Numbered from the stretch's first letter, positions 36,888 through 46,406 are shown. The stretch is 64,000 bases of DNA from Echinicola strongylocentroti (GCF_003260975.1 NZ_CP030041.1:2961001-3025000), one strand, 5' to 3'. Notes: generated by a model from the sequence alone, not told the origin. Made by a program: numbers and translations.

Positions 36888-37925
36888 TTAGAAGGCCTCC
36901 TCTATCTCATATTTATCGATAGTAAAAAACATCCTGGCGCCTTTCTCAAAAACCCTTCCAGGAGCAGCCTTGATGCTGAGCTGCTTCCCTTCGTCATCTT
37001 CCAGCTTTACGATCTGATGGTCTCCGTAAAACAATATTCGGGAAACGACGCCACTAAGAGGTTGTTCGGTATTTTTCTTGATTTTAGCATCCTCGGACCG
37101 AAAGAGTATTTTTACCTTCCCCGTATAATTTCCAGCCTCTAAATGGGGGATAAATCCAAATCCCGCATAAAATCCATCTTCTGTAGGCGTCGCCAAAATC
37201 TCATTGCGCTTACCGAAAAAGTTGGCCACATAGGCATTGGCAGGTTGCTTATATATTTCTATAGGCGTACCCACTTGCTGCAACAGGCCCTTGTGCAAAA
37301 TAGCGATACTATCCGCTAAGGACAAAGCATCCTTGGCATGGTGACTCGCAATTATAGCGGTGATTCCTGTACTCTTGACGATATCTTGAATGTCTTCACT
37401 GATTTCATTTTTGAACCGCGTGTCCAAACTGCGAAAAGGATCATCCAGTAGCAGCAGCTTGGGGCGCGAGGCCAAAGCCCTCGCCAGTGCTGCCCGCTGT
37501 CGCTGGCCAGAGGAAAGCTGGTGTGGATAAGTATTAAAACTGTCTTCTAATCCAGCTAGTGCTAAGCTATCCTTGGCTATTTGTCGGGCGTTTCGGGTCT
37601 CTTGATGCAACGCTTGGCGTACATTATCCAAAATAGTCATCTGAGGAAACAAGGCATACTCTTCAAAAATCACCCCAACTTCTCGCTGATTGGCGGGTAC
37701 AGCAGTTTTGCCATTTACGATGGTCTGGCCAGAAAAGATGATGTCCCCTTTATCAGGGTGCTCCAATCCAGCAATCAACTTTAGCAGGGTGCTTTTGCCA
37801 GAGCCATTTTCCCCTACAATAGCCTGAATGCTGCCCTCTTCGATAGCTATGTGGATATCCTTTACGGCAAATTGCTTGGATTGCGGAAATTTCTTGGTGA
37901 TTCCATGAAGCTGGAGTAAACTCAT
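36888..37925 (-). CDS. ABC transporter ATP-binding protein with C-terminal TOBE-like region (orphan)
   Basis: 345 residues. Walker A GENGSGKST (about 38-46), Q-loop area EYALFPQMT, a slightly unusual signature LSSGQRQRAALARAL in place of LSGGQ, Walker B LLLLDDPFRSLD and the H-loop ASHHAKDA. The C-terminal ~110 residues (VSRILFYGDHQIVKLEDDEG) resemble the TOBE domain of MalK/FbpC/PotA-type importers. No permease or binding-protein gene is in the window next to it, so its transporter partners must be elsewhere. Substrate unknown. Confidence 0.87.
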   Translation of the reverse strand: MSLLQLHGITKKFPQSKQFAVKDIHIAIEEGSIQAIVGENGSGKSTLLKLIAGLEHPDKGDIIFSGQTIVNGKTAVPANQREVGVIFEEYALFPQMTILDNVRQALHQETRNARQIAKDSLALAGLEDSFNTYPHQLSSGQRQRAALARALASRPKLLLLDDPFRSLDTRFKNEISEDIQDIVKSTGITAIIASHHAKDALSLADSIAILHKGLLQQVGTPIEIYKQPANAYVANFFGKRNEILATPTEDGFYAGFGFIPHLEAGNYTGKVKILFRSEDAKIKKNTEQPLSGVVSRILFYGDHQIVKLEDDEGKQLSIKAAPGRVFEKGARMFFTIDKYEIEEAF

Positions 37926-38221
37926 TTTTCTATAAGCTTTGGGGGTTAGAAATGGCCTATGGGGATAAATTTAACTGTATTTATCTGAATAGCCACCCTA
38001 AATTAGAAGGAAAACTGATCAAAATTATTCCAAATTGATATTACGTGATCAAAACGAGGCGCATGTAGGTACTGCTGTGTACCTTCTTTTTTGATAGCCT
38101 ATAAATTCCTTTAGGTGATAAATAACGCAGTAGAAAATGGTGCAATGGAAAAATAACATCAATAAAGTGCTTTATCTGAATAATGTTAATTTATTATAAA
38201 TCAATGATTAATAAAACAAAA

Positions 38222-38893
38222 TCACTTATCCACCTTCCTCAATGCTTCCTTTCGGCTGAGGGCGGCCAACTCCGTGTTATCCACAAATTGCCTTACCCAA
38301 TCGGGGTTGGTTTTGCTGTATTGGCGGAGGATCCAGCCGATGGCCTTGTTGATAAAAAATTCCTTCGAGCCCAGTAGCTTGTGGATAACCTCTTGGAGGA
38401 GTTCAGTATCTAATTTTTCTTTATAGTTCAGCTGAAAGAGCAGGGCGCACCGTTGCAGCCAGATATTGTCCGAGGCGAGCCACTTATCCACATATGGTTT
38501 TATTTGCGCTGGATACTCCCAAAAATAGTTGGCCACTAGCTTTACCGCTATAAAATCCACCGTATCCCACCAAGACTTATTCACCATCATGTACTCCAGC
38601 AGGTCAATATCGGCCTTTTCCGGTTTGCTGAAGTACTTCTGCACCAGTTCCTGAGCAAAAAGCTGGAATTCCCGTTCTGGCATATTCCAGAGCAATTCTA
38701 CCATCTCTGGTATTTTATACCTTTCTGGCAAAGCAGCCTTTGCCAAAAATGGTCCCTGGAGTTTTCTCCGTACTGGCGTCTTTAGACCGATAAACTCAAA
38801 CTGCCCCTTCATGTATGCCTTTTGGCCTTTGGCAACGACATTATTTCCATGACGGCGAAACTCATTTTCAAGAGTGCGGAGGTACGATTTCAT
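38222..38893 (-). CDS. AlkD-type DNA alkylation repair protein
   Basis: 223 residues, all helical HEAT-like repeats. Family markers are the N-terminal KAYMKGQFEFIGLKTPVRRK, SWWDTVDFIAVKLVANYFW with the catalytic aspartate after WW, and the C-terminal FINKAIGWILRQYSKTNPDW. AlkD-like glycosylases remove bulky or charged N3/N7 alkyl adducts without flipping the base. It stands alone. A family A element begins about 60 bp upstream of its start. Unusually, four TTATCCAC octamers lie within 266 bp of its coding sequence. Confidence 0.9.
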   Translation of the reverse strand: MKSYLRTLENEFRRHGNNVVAKGQKAYMKGQFEFIGLKTPVRRKLQGPFLAKAALPERYKIPEMVELLWNMPEREFQLFAQELVQKYFSKPEKADIDLLEYMMVNKSWWDTVDFIAVKLVANYFWEYPAQIKPYVDKWLASDNIWLQRCALLFQLNYKEKLDTELLQEVIHKLLGSKEFFINKAIGWILRQYSKTNPDWVRQFVDNTELAALSRKEALRKVDK

Positions 38894-38952
38894 GCCTAAA
38901 ATTAGGAAAAGAATCGATGTATCGATACGTCATGATTACCAATCTCTAAAAA

Positions 38953-39146
38953 TTTAACCCGGATTATGCATTAGGAATCGTAGTGAGAGCTGAAAGTGCA
39001 AGAAAATCAGTTAGTTTGGAGGCATTAGCGTAGCACCGCTACGGTTATGCCGAAAACTAAAGTGAAACGGCTGATTTTGAAGCAGTTTCAGGTCGCAACA
39101 CCTGTGCGCCGTGGCGTAGATAGGCTAATACATATTCCGGGTTTAA
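38953..39146 (+). repeat. Family A snap-back element, copy 2
   Basis: Nearly identical to 19973-20166: begins TTAACCCGGATTATGCATTA and ends CATATTCCGGGTTTAA, with all internal inverted repeats kept. It lies in the presumed promoter side of alkD. The rest of 39147-39505 holds only degenerate repeat debris (for example TGGTCACAAAGCC and a worn family D core near 39422-39450). Confidence 0.9.
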
Positions 39147-39505
39147 CGAGGGAACAGGTTGAGTAGATTTTTGCTGATTTAGATTTGCTATCTAATGAGG
39201 ATTTATGGTCACAAAGCCTCTAAGTCACCAAGGATACATCCTATAAATAGCTTAGTTTCTTAGTGGCCTATTCTTACCTACTGTTCTTTGCTGTTTGGGA
39301 TATATAATCTCTAACGGAGATAATGGGGATTTGAAATCCCCCTGGGCCACTTGTGAAGAGCAAAGACATCAATAAGAAAATAGATTTTCAGCGACTAACA
39401 GACCTTAGCCTCACACCTATGGCTGTTCCCCACAACTATGCTGCGGAAGCAGGCACATGAAGTTGGTGACTCCAACCCGTTGGAATTTTTTCTAATCCTA
39501 CTTTA

Positions 39506-40051
39506 TCAAAACGACCCTTTATGTGCCAAGGCCTGTTCGATATGTGCCAAATGGTGCTTACAGTGCCAACTGTACATACTTGTGGTCGTTCCTAGGTTCG
39601 TTTCTTTCCTGTGCTCCGGATGATAGAATGTCCGCTGCAACTGCTCCTCGCTAAGCGTATTTAGCAAAACAGCCCATCGGCGATGGATGCCAGCAATGAT
39701 CATCAGGGAATCAGAAATCTCATCCATTGTGCCATCCGGCAATTCCGCCCAACGATCCTCATAATACGGTTTGATTTTTGGCGTATCTTCTGTCAGTGCC
39801 AACTTATAGCGCATAAAGCTGTTCATATGGCTATCTGCACAGTGATGCACCAATTGCTTTATCGTCCATCCGTCGGGGCGATGAAGCCAGTTGAGTTCAT
39901 CAGTGGTGAGGCTTTCGGTAAGCGAGGTGATCTGTTGTGGAAATTGTGCGATATCACCTATCCAGCTACGTACATCTTCCATCGTGTACTTAATTTGCTC
40001 ATGGTGCTGGCCGATGGGATATTTGAGTCTTTCTAGCTCTTGTGGGTTCAT
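39506..40051 (-). CDS. YfiT-family DinB-fold transferase
   Basis: 181 residues. DinB four-helix bundle with the expected metal-binding histidines in QLVHHCADSHMNS and YSWHCKHHLAHIE, and the YfiT start LERLKYPIGQ. The B. subtilis relative is a metal-dependent hydrolase/bacillithiol S-transferase; bacillithiol is made by several Bacteroidota. Solitary gene. Confidence 0.87.
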   Translation of the reverse strand: MNPQELERLKYPIGQHHEQIKYTMEDVRSWIGDIAQFPQQITSLTESLTTDELNWLHRPDGWTIKQLVHHCADSHMNSFMRYKLALTEDTPKIKPYYEDRWAELPDGTMDEISDSLMIIAGIHRRWAVLLNTLSEEQLQRTFYHPEHRKETNLGTTTSMYSWHCKHHLAHIEQALAHKGSF

Positions 40052-40285
40052 GGATAATGTTCTTTTATGTCCTAAACTGAAATATGCTGCAACTGACGGT
40101 ATAGTTATACATTCTATTTACCCCGGCCAGTTATATCATAGTGAAAATTACAAATTACAGGCCAATAGCACAGGCTCCAATAGAGAAAATTCCCTTTTTT
40201 GTTTCCCAAGCTCATCATACCATCAGCCGTCATCTATATCGCAGCCTTACACTGATTTTTTTGTTAAATCGGCCAATGAATGCTA

Positions 40286-40972
40286 TCAAAGCCCCCTTTC
40301 AAAACTTTTCCACAGCCGCTCAAACTCCCTTTCGAAGGCCCTTACCGTGTGGATATCTTCCAGCAAGACGATATTTTCGTAGTTAAATTCTGCTGCTGAC
40401 CGGGTCCAGTTATAACTTCCCGTGAGCACCTTTTTCTGGTCAAAGATGGCAAACTTGTGGTGCATATGGGCAGCACTGTGGTCTGTTTGCACAGGAATGC
40501 CAGCTTGCCTGATCCGATCGATATCCGATCCGAGATCAAAGCATTTTTCATCATCGGTCAAGACCTTTACGGCCACATTCCGTTGGTGGGCATGGATCAA
40601 TTCATCCGAAATCTGGTTATCACTGATCGTAAATACACAGATGTGGATAAGCGATTGCGCCAACCTGATTTCCTGCATAATGGCCTCCCTGCACGTATTT
40701 CCCGGGCTGAAAAAGACATCCGCAGTGGCCTGAGGGCTGTCCTTTTCCTGAAGGATCTTCACCGCTTCATAAAACCAAGCGATCAGGTTTTCGGTGTGGA
40801 CATCCGGTGCTTTGGCTTGGACCATCTGAAACAAATCCGACAACAGCACCTGTCGATCATGTGTCGTCAGCGCTGTCAGATAAGACTTGATCTCCCGCTT
40901 CTCCGACCGCGACAGCGCATGGTCATCCAAGCTTTCTTTGAATTCAGACAGTAGTTTTGTAAATGTGGTCAT
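40286..40972 (-). CDS. Phospholipase D-like protein with one HKD motif
   Basis: 228 residues from ATG 40972 (MTTFTKLLSEF); the upstream ATG at 41011 is less likely. A helical N-terminal half (DHALSRSEKREIKSYLTALT) is followed by a single PLD domain: HMHHKFAIFDQKKVLTGSYN gives the HxKx4D motif, then WTRSAAEFNYENIVLLED. Single-HKD proteins usually dimerise and include Nuc/BfiI-type nucleases. The N-terminal domain does not resemble a transmembrane or signal segment. It sits next to the Vsr/McrB locus and could be part of that island (inference). Confidence 0.8.
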   Translation of the reverse strand: MTTFTKLLSEFKESLDDHALSRSEKREIKSYLTALTTHDRQVLLSDLFQMVQAKAPDVHTENLIAWFYEAVKILQEKDSPQATADVFFSPGNTCREAIMQEIRLAQSLIHICVFTISDNQISDELIHAHQRNVAVKVLTDDEKCFDLGSDIDRIRQAGIPVQTDHSAAHMHHKFAIFDQKKVLTGSYNWTRSAAEFNYENIVLLEDIHTVRAFEREFERLWKSFERGL

Positions 40973-41242
40973 GGTGATGTAAAAGTGATTTGGAACAATA
41001 TCAGTGAACAAAATATACTGACTTCAATTATCATAATCAATCTCCACCCTGCATATAAAATTAGTTTTTGTAATATAATGAGTCTCCTGAATTGTGCAGA
41101 TAGCAAAACTTTCGAAACCAAATTTTATAATGGCTCCATTTCGTGTAATATCACGGATAGTCATTTATACTATTATGGATATCCAATGCGCTCCCTTTCC
41201 GTATAATCACTGAGTAAAAACACCAGATCAAATTGCTCAAAT

Positions 41243-41704
41243 ATGAAAAAGCCTTATCCAGCGCAAAAGATCAACGTGCCTCGGTTCAATGAGGAAAACG
41301 GCTTCTACACTACGAAGCAGCGGTCTTTTATGATGTCTCGGATCAAGGGCAAAAACACCAAACCAGAAAAGCTCCTCAAAAAAGCCCTCTGGCACACTGG
41401 CCTCCATCACCGCTCCAACACACGCAAACTACCGGGCAAACCAGACATTACATTTATCAAGTACAAACTGGTCATCTTTATCGACGGCTCCTTCTGGCAC
41501 GGTCACAACTGGCCCGAACGCAAACATGCCATCAAATCCAACCGCGACTTCTGGATCCCCAAAATCGAACGCAACATGCAGCGCGACCAAGAAATCAATA
41601 CGTATTACAAAAGAAATGGATGGACGGTTCTACGATTTTGGGATTTTGAGGTAAAGAAGGAATTGGGGATTTGTGTGAGGAGGGTTTTGGAGCATATTCG
41701 TTAA
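41243..41704 (+). CDS. vsr: Vsr-like mismatch endonuclease lacking the usual zinc cysteines
   Basis: 153 residues. Vsr landmarks are MSRIKGKNTKPEKLLKKALW, LPGKPDITF with the catalytic Asp, VIFIDGSFWHGHNW, and the C-terminal GWTVLRFWDFEVKK. In E. coli Vsr the stretch is G-C-F-W-H-R-H-x-x-C, where cysteines bind zinc; here the first is Ser and no Cys follows. Vsr normally nicks at T:G mismatches that arise by deamination of 5-methylcytosine, yet no cytosine methyltransferase gene is in this window. The gene converges on the DUF2357 nuclease gene, with 16 bp between the stops. Confidence 0.85.
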   Translation: MKKPYPAQKINVPRFNEENGFYTTKQRSFMMSRIKGKNTKPEKLLKKALWHTGLHHRSNTRKLPGKPDITFIKYKLVIFIDGSFWHGHNWPERKHAIKSNRDFWIPKIERNMQRDQEINTYYKRNGWTVLRFWDFEVKKELGICVRRVLEHIR

Positions 41705-41720
41705 TAATGCAGGTAGTTGA

Positions 41721-44003
41721 TTATTTCACTTTATTTTTCATTAATTCAGAAAGTGTTGCGAAAAATGGATAGGCAGAGGCATTTTTTGAACTATAATTCT
41801 TTAATGATCTAAAGTCAAAGTGTAGACCGCTAAGTTCTGGCTCATTGACTTTCTCTACATCCACTACCAAATAATGACTTTTTATGCTAGCTGAAGGATA
41901 ATTTCTATTCTCCATATCCCTTTGGGAAAAAATTTTGGGACCTTTGTTTTTAATTCTCCATAACTCCTTTGTCTTATTATCACCCTTCGAATGCAATAAT
42001 AAATATTCGGCATTAACCACCTCATGACTTAAGCGAAGAGAACCTGCTCTGGAGCCTGTTCTAAAGTTGTACAAGTGATTTTTCTTGATCCAATTTAGAT
42101 GATCCGCATTCTTATAATAGCCAACTAGAACATAAGTTTCATCAGGCAATAGATGTCTATTATCATGATAAAGTTCTGGAAGTGGCTCATTTAGTTCGGA
42201 TCCTTCTTCTGGTGGGGATTTATGTATTTTGTAAGTACGGTAAGCTGCTTTTTCTCTTTGAGAGGCCCTGTTGACAAAATGCTTTACCACCTCTAAAATA
42301 AATCCCTTGAGTTCATTAACTCCGCTATCTGTTTTAGACGGTTGGACAGGAAAAGCTCCTAGCCCCGGGATAATTTCATGAAACCCCTTAGTATTATAGT
42401 GCTTTTCGCCTGGATATAGTACATAAGCGCCACCAGTCCTTCTAATAGCATCCTTGTATGCATGCATTTTTAAGAGATCTGCATTATTATAGATTCCAGC
42501 TTTATTTTGTTTTTTCTCATCATCCAAGTTTTGGCAGGAAGGGTCAGGAATGATATCTCTAAGGTTACTTATTTTATATTTTGCATCAAAATGCACATGC
42601 ACAATTAGCTCTTGGTCCTCTGCTTCTTCTTCCGTTATTCCCAAAGGCCAAATAGACAAAGTATAATCGGGACGCAGAGAGGCTGACCAACTGCCACTTT
42701 GTGGATAAGTTCGTCCCCCTTTAAAAGACCTATTAAAATTAAACCTTACATTGAACTTTCTACTTCCTGCATCATATATTCCTTTTAGAGGAGTACTTTT
42801 TCCTTGCTTTAGTGTAAGGTGTAGACCTTCTTTTGTGGGCTTTATTAATTCTTGGATTGATTTCGGTTTTATTTTAAAAATGGAACCAAATAACTCCAAA
42901 AGTTTGAAAAAGAGCCAATATTCATATAACGTCGCCACATCTTTTTTGCCTCCCTTATAAACATCTTCTCCACCTTCCCAGATTAGTTTTGCAGCCAAAT
43001 CAAACATTAACCAAACTCGTAAGATTTCTCTATAACCTTCTTTTCTCTGTAATACTGGACTGTTGAGTTTTAATGTAGCTGGTCTATTGATTTCATTAAA
43101 AACAGCATGGTGAAGGTAAGCACTTAAGCGATCTACAAAAACACCCGCCTCATTATATAGTTTTGCCCCAACATTCGATTTTTGTCTTATATCATTACCA
43201 AATTGTAAAAACGATTGTAATGCATACTTGATAAATCTATTTTCAGGTGTATCTACTGAATCACTTTTTACCGCATATTCAATACGTTGTGGAGCTGTGT
43301 TCATTCCTTGATTTCGCAGATAATGTCTATCAGGAATTCTCGTTCGATTACTGCCTTTTTTCAGATCTTTTATGTTCTTATTTGAAAACCTTCTGATCCG
43401 TCTAATGTCCCGGTTTTCATAAGCGTCAGCCCACTTAGTTACTGGGTTAGTAATAATCCTATGTACCGCTTCTGTAAATTCATAGCTTCCTACTATGGAA
43501 TTTACAAAGGCAAATTTTTGGTATAGCGATTGGCTATCTCCTGAAAAATCCACTTCCAAATTCTGAAGGGCAGGGGATTCTGCCTGCAACAGAATGTCCG
43601 TACATTTCTCCGTGATATATTCTAACATATCACGATAATCTTCCCTATAAGATGACTTTACAGACCGAACCTCAACTGCTATACAACCAATTTGCCGATT
43701 TTCAGATCGAAGGAAGAGTGGAATTTGAAGATTTCCGACAAAAATATTCGGAACAATTCTTCCCACATAAGGTATTTTTGAATGGGGTTGGATGATCTTC
43801 ATTCCTGGATCGCCCAATAGATACTCTGCTTTATTCAAACTGTAATCATACTGAAAACCTTCCATCAACTGAAAACGTGCTTCTCCAAATAAATGAGCAT
43901 CCTTTCCCATGTCATAGATAGGAGCTCCATTTTTGGGATTAATCTCTAATTCTAGCCCATGACAATAGTTATCTAGCGATATTTTCAGGTTGGTGCCCTC
44001 CAT
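41721..44003 (-). CDS. DUF2357 PD-(D/E)XK nuclease, McrC-like partner
   Basis: 760 residues. The N-terminal ~440 residues match DUF2357 (for example DTPENRFIKYALQSFL near 251 and LYEYWLFFKLLEL near 359). A PD-(D/E)XK nuclease core follows: RPDY with D446, HFDAKYK with D473-x-K475, and the helix KMHAYKDAI (512-520). The last ~145 residues (from about 617) are an extra domain beginning YVLVGYYKNADHLNWIKKNH. It starts 3 bp after the McrB-type ATPase gene ends, so the two are one operon. By analogy with McrBC it would be the DNA-cutting subunit recruited by the ATPase. The region is more A+T-rich than its neighbours. Confidence 0.85.
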   Translation of the reverse strand: MEGTNLKISLDNYCHGLELEINPKNGAPIYDMGKDAHLFGEARFQLMEGFQYDYSLNKAEYLLGDPGMKIIQPHSKIPYVGRIVPNIFVGNLQIPLFLRSENRQIGCIAVEVRSVKSSYREDYRDMLEYITEKCTDILLQAESPALQNLEVDFSGDSQSLYQKFAFVNSIVGSYEFTEAVHRIITNPVTKWADAYENRDIRRIRRFSNKNIKDLKKGSNRTRIPDRHYLRNQGMNTAPQRIEYAVKSDSVDTPENRFIKYALQSFLQFGNDIRQKSNVGAKLYNEAGVFVDRLSAYLHHAVFNEINRPATLKLNSPVLQRKEGYREILRVWLMFDLAAKLIWEGGEDVYKGGKKDVATLYEYWLFFKLLELFGSIFKIKPKSIQELIKPTKEGLHLTLKQGKSTPLKGIYDAGSRKFNVRFNFNRSFKGGRTYPQSGSWSASLRPDYTLSIWPLGITEEEAEDQELIVHVHFDAKYKISNLRDIIPDPSCQNLDDEKKQNKAGIYNNADLLKMHAYKDAIRRTGGAYVLYPGEKHYNTKGFHEIIPGLGAFPVQPSKTDSGVNELKGFILEVVKHFVNRASQREKAAYRTYKIHKSPPEEGSELNEPLPELYHDNRHLLPDETYVLVGYYKNADHLNWIKKNHLYNFRTGSRAGSLRLSHEVVNAEYLLLHSKGDNKTKELWRIKNKGPKIFSQRDMENRNYPSASIKSHYLVVDVEKVNEPELSGLHFDFRSLKNYSSKNASAYPFFATLSELMKNKVK

Positions 44004-44006
44004 AGA

Positions 44007-45587
44007 TTATGCTTCAGCAAAACTGGCAAAGCCATTTTCTAAACAGCTATAGTACATCCTATGGATTTTTTCAAAAGATAAGGGGTACCTGATATTGGGG
44101 TCTTGAGCAACAGTTATTGATTTCTTATCAAACAGTTCCCGTACGCTCGTCGAATCTTCCAAGCAAAAGCCTCCAAGCCGTTCCAGTGAGCCACGAAGTT
44201 TTCTTTGGGAACCATGAAGTTTGGGAAGTAACTTTTGCATAATAGCCACATCCATCAGCGTAGGTTTTTCTAGCGCTGTATCCAGTTGGGAAAGGTGATG
44301 GATCAATTGCAAAATCTCTGTGGCCGTACGATAACCAAACTCTGCACCTACTTTTTTTAATTCGGCGAAAAATTTTAATAATTCACTTTTAATTTCTTCG
44401 TCAAGGCTGATCTCTTTTGTTCCTGCCATTTCCAGAAAGCTTGACGCCATCATCGCACCTTTTGTTTTTAATGCCTCCATGTTTATTTGTCCTGTTTTTT
44501 CAAAGAAACTTTTCATTTCCTCTTCAGATACCCTGAATTCGATAGTATTAGCGCGATCCAATACTTTAGGACTGAACATATTGGTAGTTTCATCGATGTT
44601 CACGGTACCGATAATAAATAAGTTCTTCGGTAAGGATAATTTGGAAGGAACCCCATCAATATCATTTCCCGAATAGAGTAATATCCCATCATTTGATTCC
44701 ATTACACTCAGGAAATCAGCAAAATACCTCTCCACATGGCTCAGGTTCATTTCATCTAAAATCAAAAAATAAGGTAATTGTGGATGTTTTTGGGCTGATA
44801 GAATCAAATCCAAAACACCTGTATCAGGCCTTATATATTCCTCAGTATTTAGTGCATTGGGGTAACCCAATAAAGGCTCCCTGTTCGTCCAATCTGCCCC
44901 TACAGGGACAATACGGTACTGGCTTTCATCCTGACAGATCCAATGTACAAATGCCTGTGCCAACTTGGTTTTTCCGGAGCCCGCTAAACCGGTAAGAATT
45001 ACAAAGGGTTTTGTTAAGAGAGAAGCGATGAATCTTTTAACCAATAAATTTGAGTAAATCAGATTTGAGGTTGGAAGACATTGTATAAAAGAAGTGATGC
45101 TAAATACTTCTACTTTGGTGCCATCTATACTCTCGCTTTGAAAATCCATCGTTTTATAAAAATTAATAAGGTCGTCCAAATCTTTGTCTAAACTATTCCT
45201 ATTTGGCAAATTATTTCTATCGTATACGTTGTAAACGAAAGAGTTACCATATCTTTTTGGTTTTTCCAAGCCGTTCTCTTCAAAGTAATTTTTTATGGTT
45301 TGAAGATTGTTCATTGGCCAAATATAATTTGGGTCTTTGGTTTCACTTACCCCATATGCTAATATTAAAATTTCCTCCTGCTTAAAATAAAGATAAACTG
45401 GATAGATTCCATTACTTGTGGTATTGGGATCCCTTAAGAACGAAATCCATGGTATATGAGCAGGAACTGTCATTCCAAAACTCACTCGAACCTTTGTTCT
45501 TTGGTACTCATTTATATAATGTTTCGTTTTAAGGTTTCCAGAATCAGCTTCATCTAAAAACTGTTTTAATTGATTATAAAAACTCAT
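44007..45587 (-). CDS. McrB-type AAA+ NTPase with N-terminal DUF3578-like domain
   Basis: 526 residues. The N-terminal ~110 residues (PWISFLRDPNTTSNGIYPVY, LILAYGVSET) resemble the DUF3578 (MrcB N-terminal) module thought to recognise DNA. AAA+ motifs: Walker A GLAGSGKT (200-207), Walker B LILDEMNLSHVE (275-286), sensor region GTVNIDETTNMFS (327-339) and arginine finger LDRAN (R345). The McrB GTP-specificity motif MNxxDR is not matched, so the nucleotide used is uncertain. Upstream of and co-transcribed with the DUF2357 nuclease: an McrBC-like, type IV restriction arrangement. Confidence 0.88.
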   Translation of the reverse strand: MSFYNQLKQFLDEADSGNLKTKHYINEYQRTKVRVSFGMTVPAHIPWISFLRDPNTTSNGIYPVYLYFKQEEILILAYGVSETKDPNYIWPMNNLQTIKNYFEENGLEKPKRYGNSFVYNVYDRNNLPNRNSLDKDLDDLINFYKTMDFQSESIDGTKVEVFSITSFIQCLPTSNLIYSNLLVKRFIASLLTKPFVILTGLAGSGKTKLAQAFVHWICQDESQYRIVPVGADWTNREPLLGYPNALNTEEYIRPDTGVLDLILSAQKHPQLPYFLILDEMNLSHVERYFADFLSVMESNDGILLYSGNDIDGVPSKLSLPKNLFIIGTVNIDETTNMFSPKVLDRANTIEFRVSEEEMKSFFEKTGQINMEALKTKGAMMASSFLEMAGTKEISLDEEIKSELLKFFAELKKVGAEFGYRTATEILQLIHHLSQLDTALEKPTLMDVAIMQKLLPKLHGSQRKLRGSLERLGGFCLEDSTSVRELFDKKSITVAQDPNIRYPLSFEKIHRMYYSCLENGFASFAEA

Positions 45588-45749
45588 ATTCGGTCTAGAA
45601 ATTACAAAACTGTTTCAAATACCAAGATAACACATTCCCAAAAATCCTCCATCTAAAATATCATATCTATTCTTTACTAACCCTCTCCCATAACAAACCA
45701 ATAACTTCCATTTCCTTCCCAATCCCACAAAAAGCCCTAATTTTGCGGC

Positions 45750-46406
45750 ATGGAAAATTTTGCAGTGATATTTGATATGGACGGGGTGATTTGTCATACC
45801 AATCCGTTCCATTCCCAGGCCTTTGATCGGTTTTTTGAAAAGCGCGGCATGAAGGCCAGCAAGGAGGAATATGCCGACCATATGTACGGGAAACCCAATA
45901 GCTATATTTTCAGCTATTTTCTGAAACGAGAGGTGACGCCGGAAGAGTTGGTCGAACTGGAGAATGAGAAGGAGGGGCTTTTCCGCGAAATCTACAGTTC
46001 ACAGGTAACCCCCGTGCCGGGCTATATGGAATTCTTGGCGAGCCTAAAGGAACAAGGCTTCCGGACGGGCGTGGGCACTTCCGCTCCCCGTGCCAATATG
46101 GACTTGATCATCGATACCCTTGGCATCCGCAACAACATGGAATCCCTCATGGCCAGCGAAGATGTCACCACCCACAAGCCTGAGCCGGAAGTCTATCTCA
46201 AATCGGCCGATAACTTATCCACAAAACCAGCCAATTGCGTGGTTTTCGAGGATTCCTACTCCGGCGTTTCCGCGGGGATCAATGCGGGGATGAAGGTCGT
46301 CGGCGTGCTTACTTCCCACACTAAAGAAGAACTGCCGCCATGCGATATTTACATCAAAGACTACAACGAAATTACCGTAGAAAAAGTACAGGAACTGCTG
46401 CAATAA
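45750..46406 (+). CDS. HAD-superfamily hydrolase, beta-phosphoglucomutase-like
   Basis: 218 residues. HAD motif I FDMDGVICHTNPFHSQAF, motif II VGTSAPRANM, and motifs III/IV around HKPEPEVYLK and VVFEDSYSGVSAGINAGM. The DMDG start and helical cap put it in the beta-phosphoglucomutase/phosphatase subgroup. A TAATTTTG box (TAnnTTTG, the Bacteroidota -7 type) lies at 45738-45745, only 4 bp before the ATG, so the transcript could be leaderless. A strong terminator follows the gene. Confidence 0.88.
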   Translation: MENFAVIFDMDGVICHTNPFHSQAFDRFFEKRGMKASKEEYADHMYGKPNSYIFSYFLKREVTPEELVELENEKEGLFREIYSSQVTPVPGYMEFLASLKEQGFRTGVGTSAPRANMDLIIDTLGIRNNMESLMASEDVTTHKPEPEVYLKSADNLSTKPANCVVFEDSYSGVSAGINAGMKVVGVLTSHTKEELPPCDIYIKDYNEITVEKVQELLQ

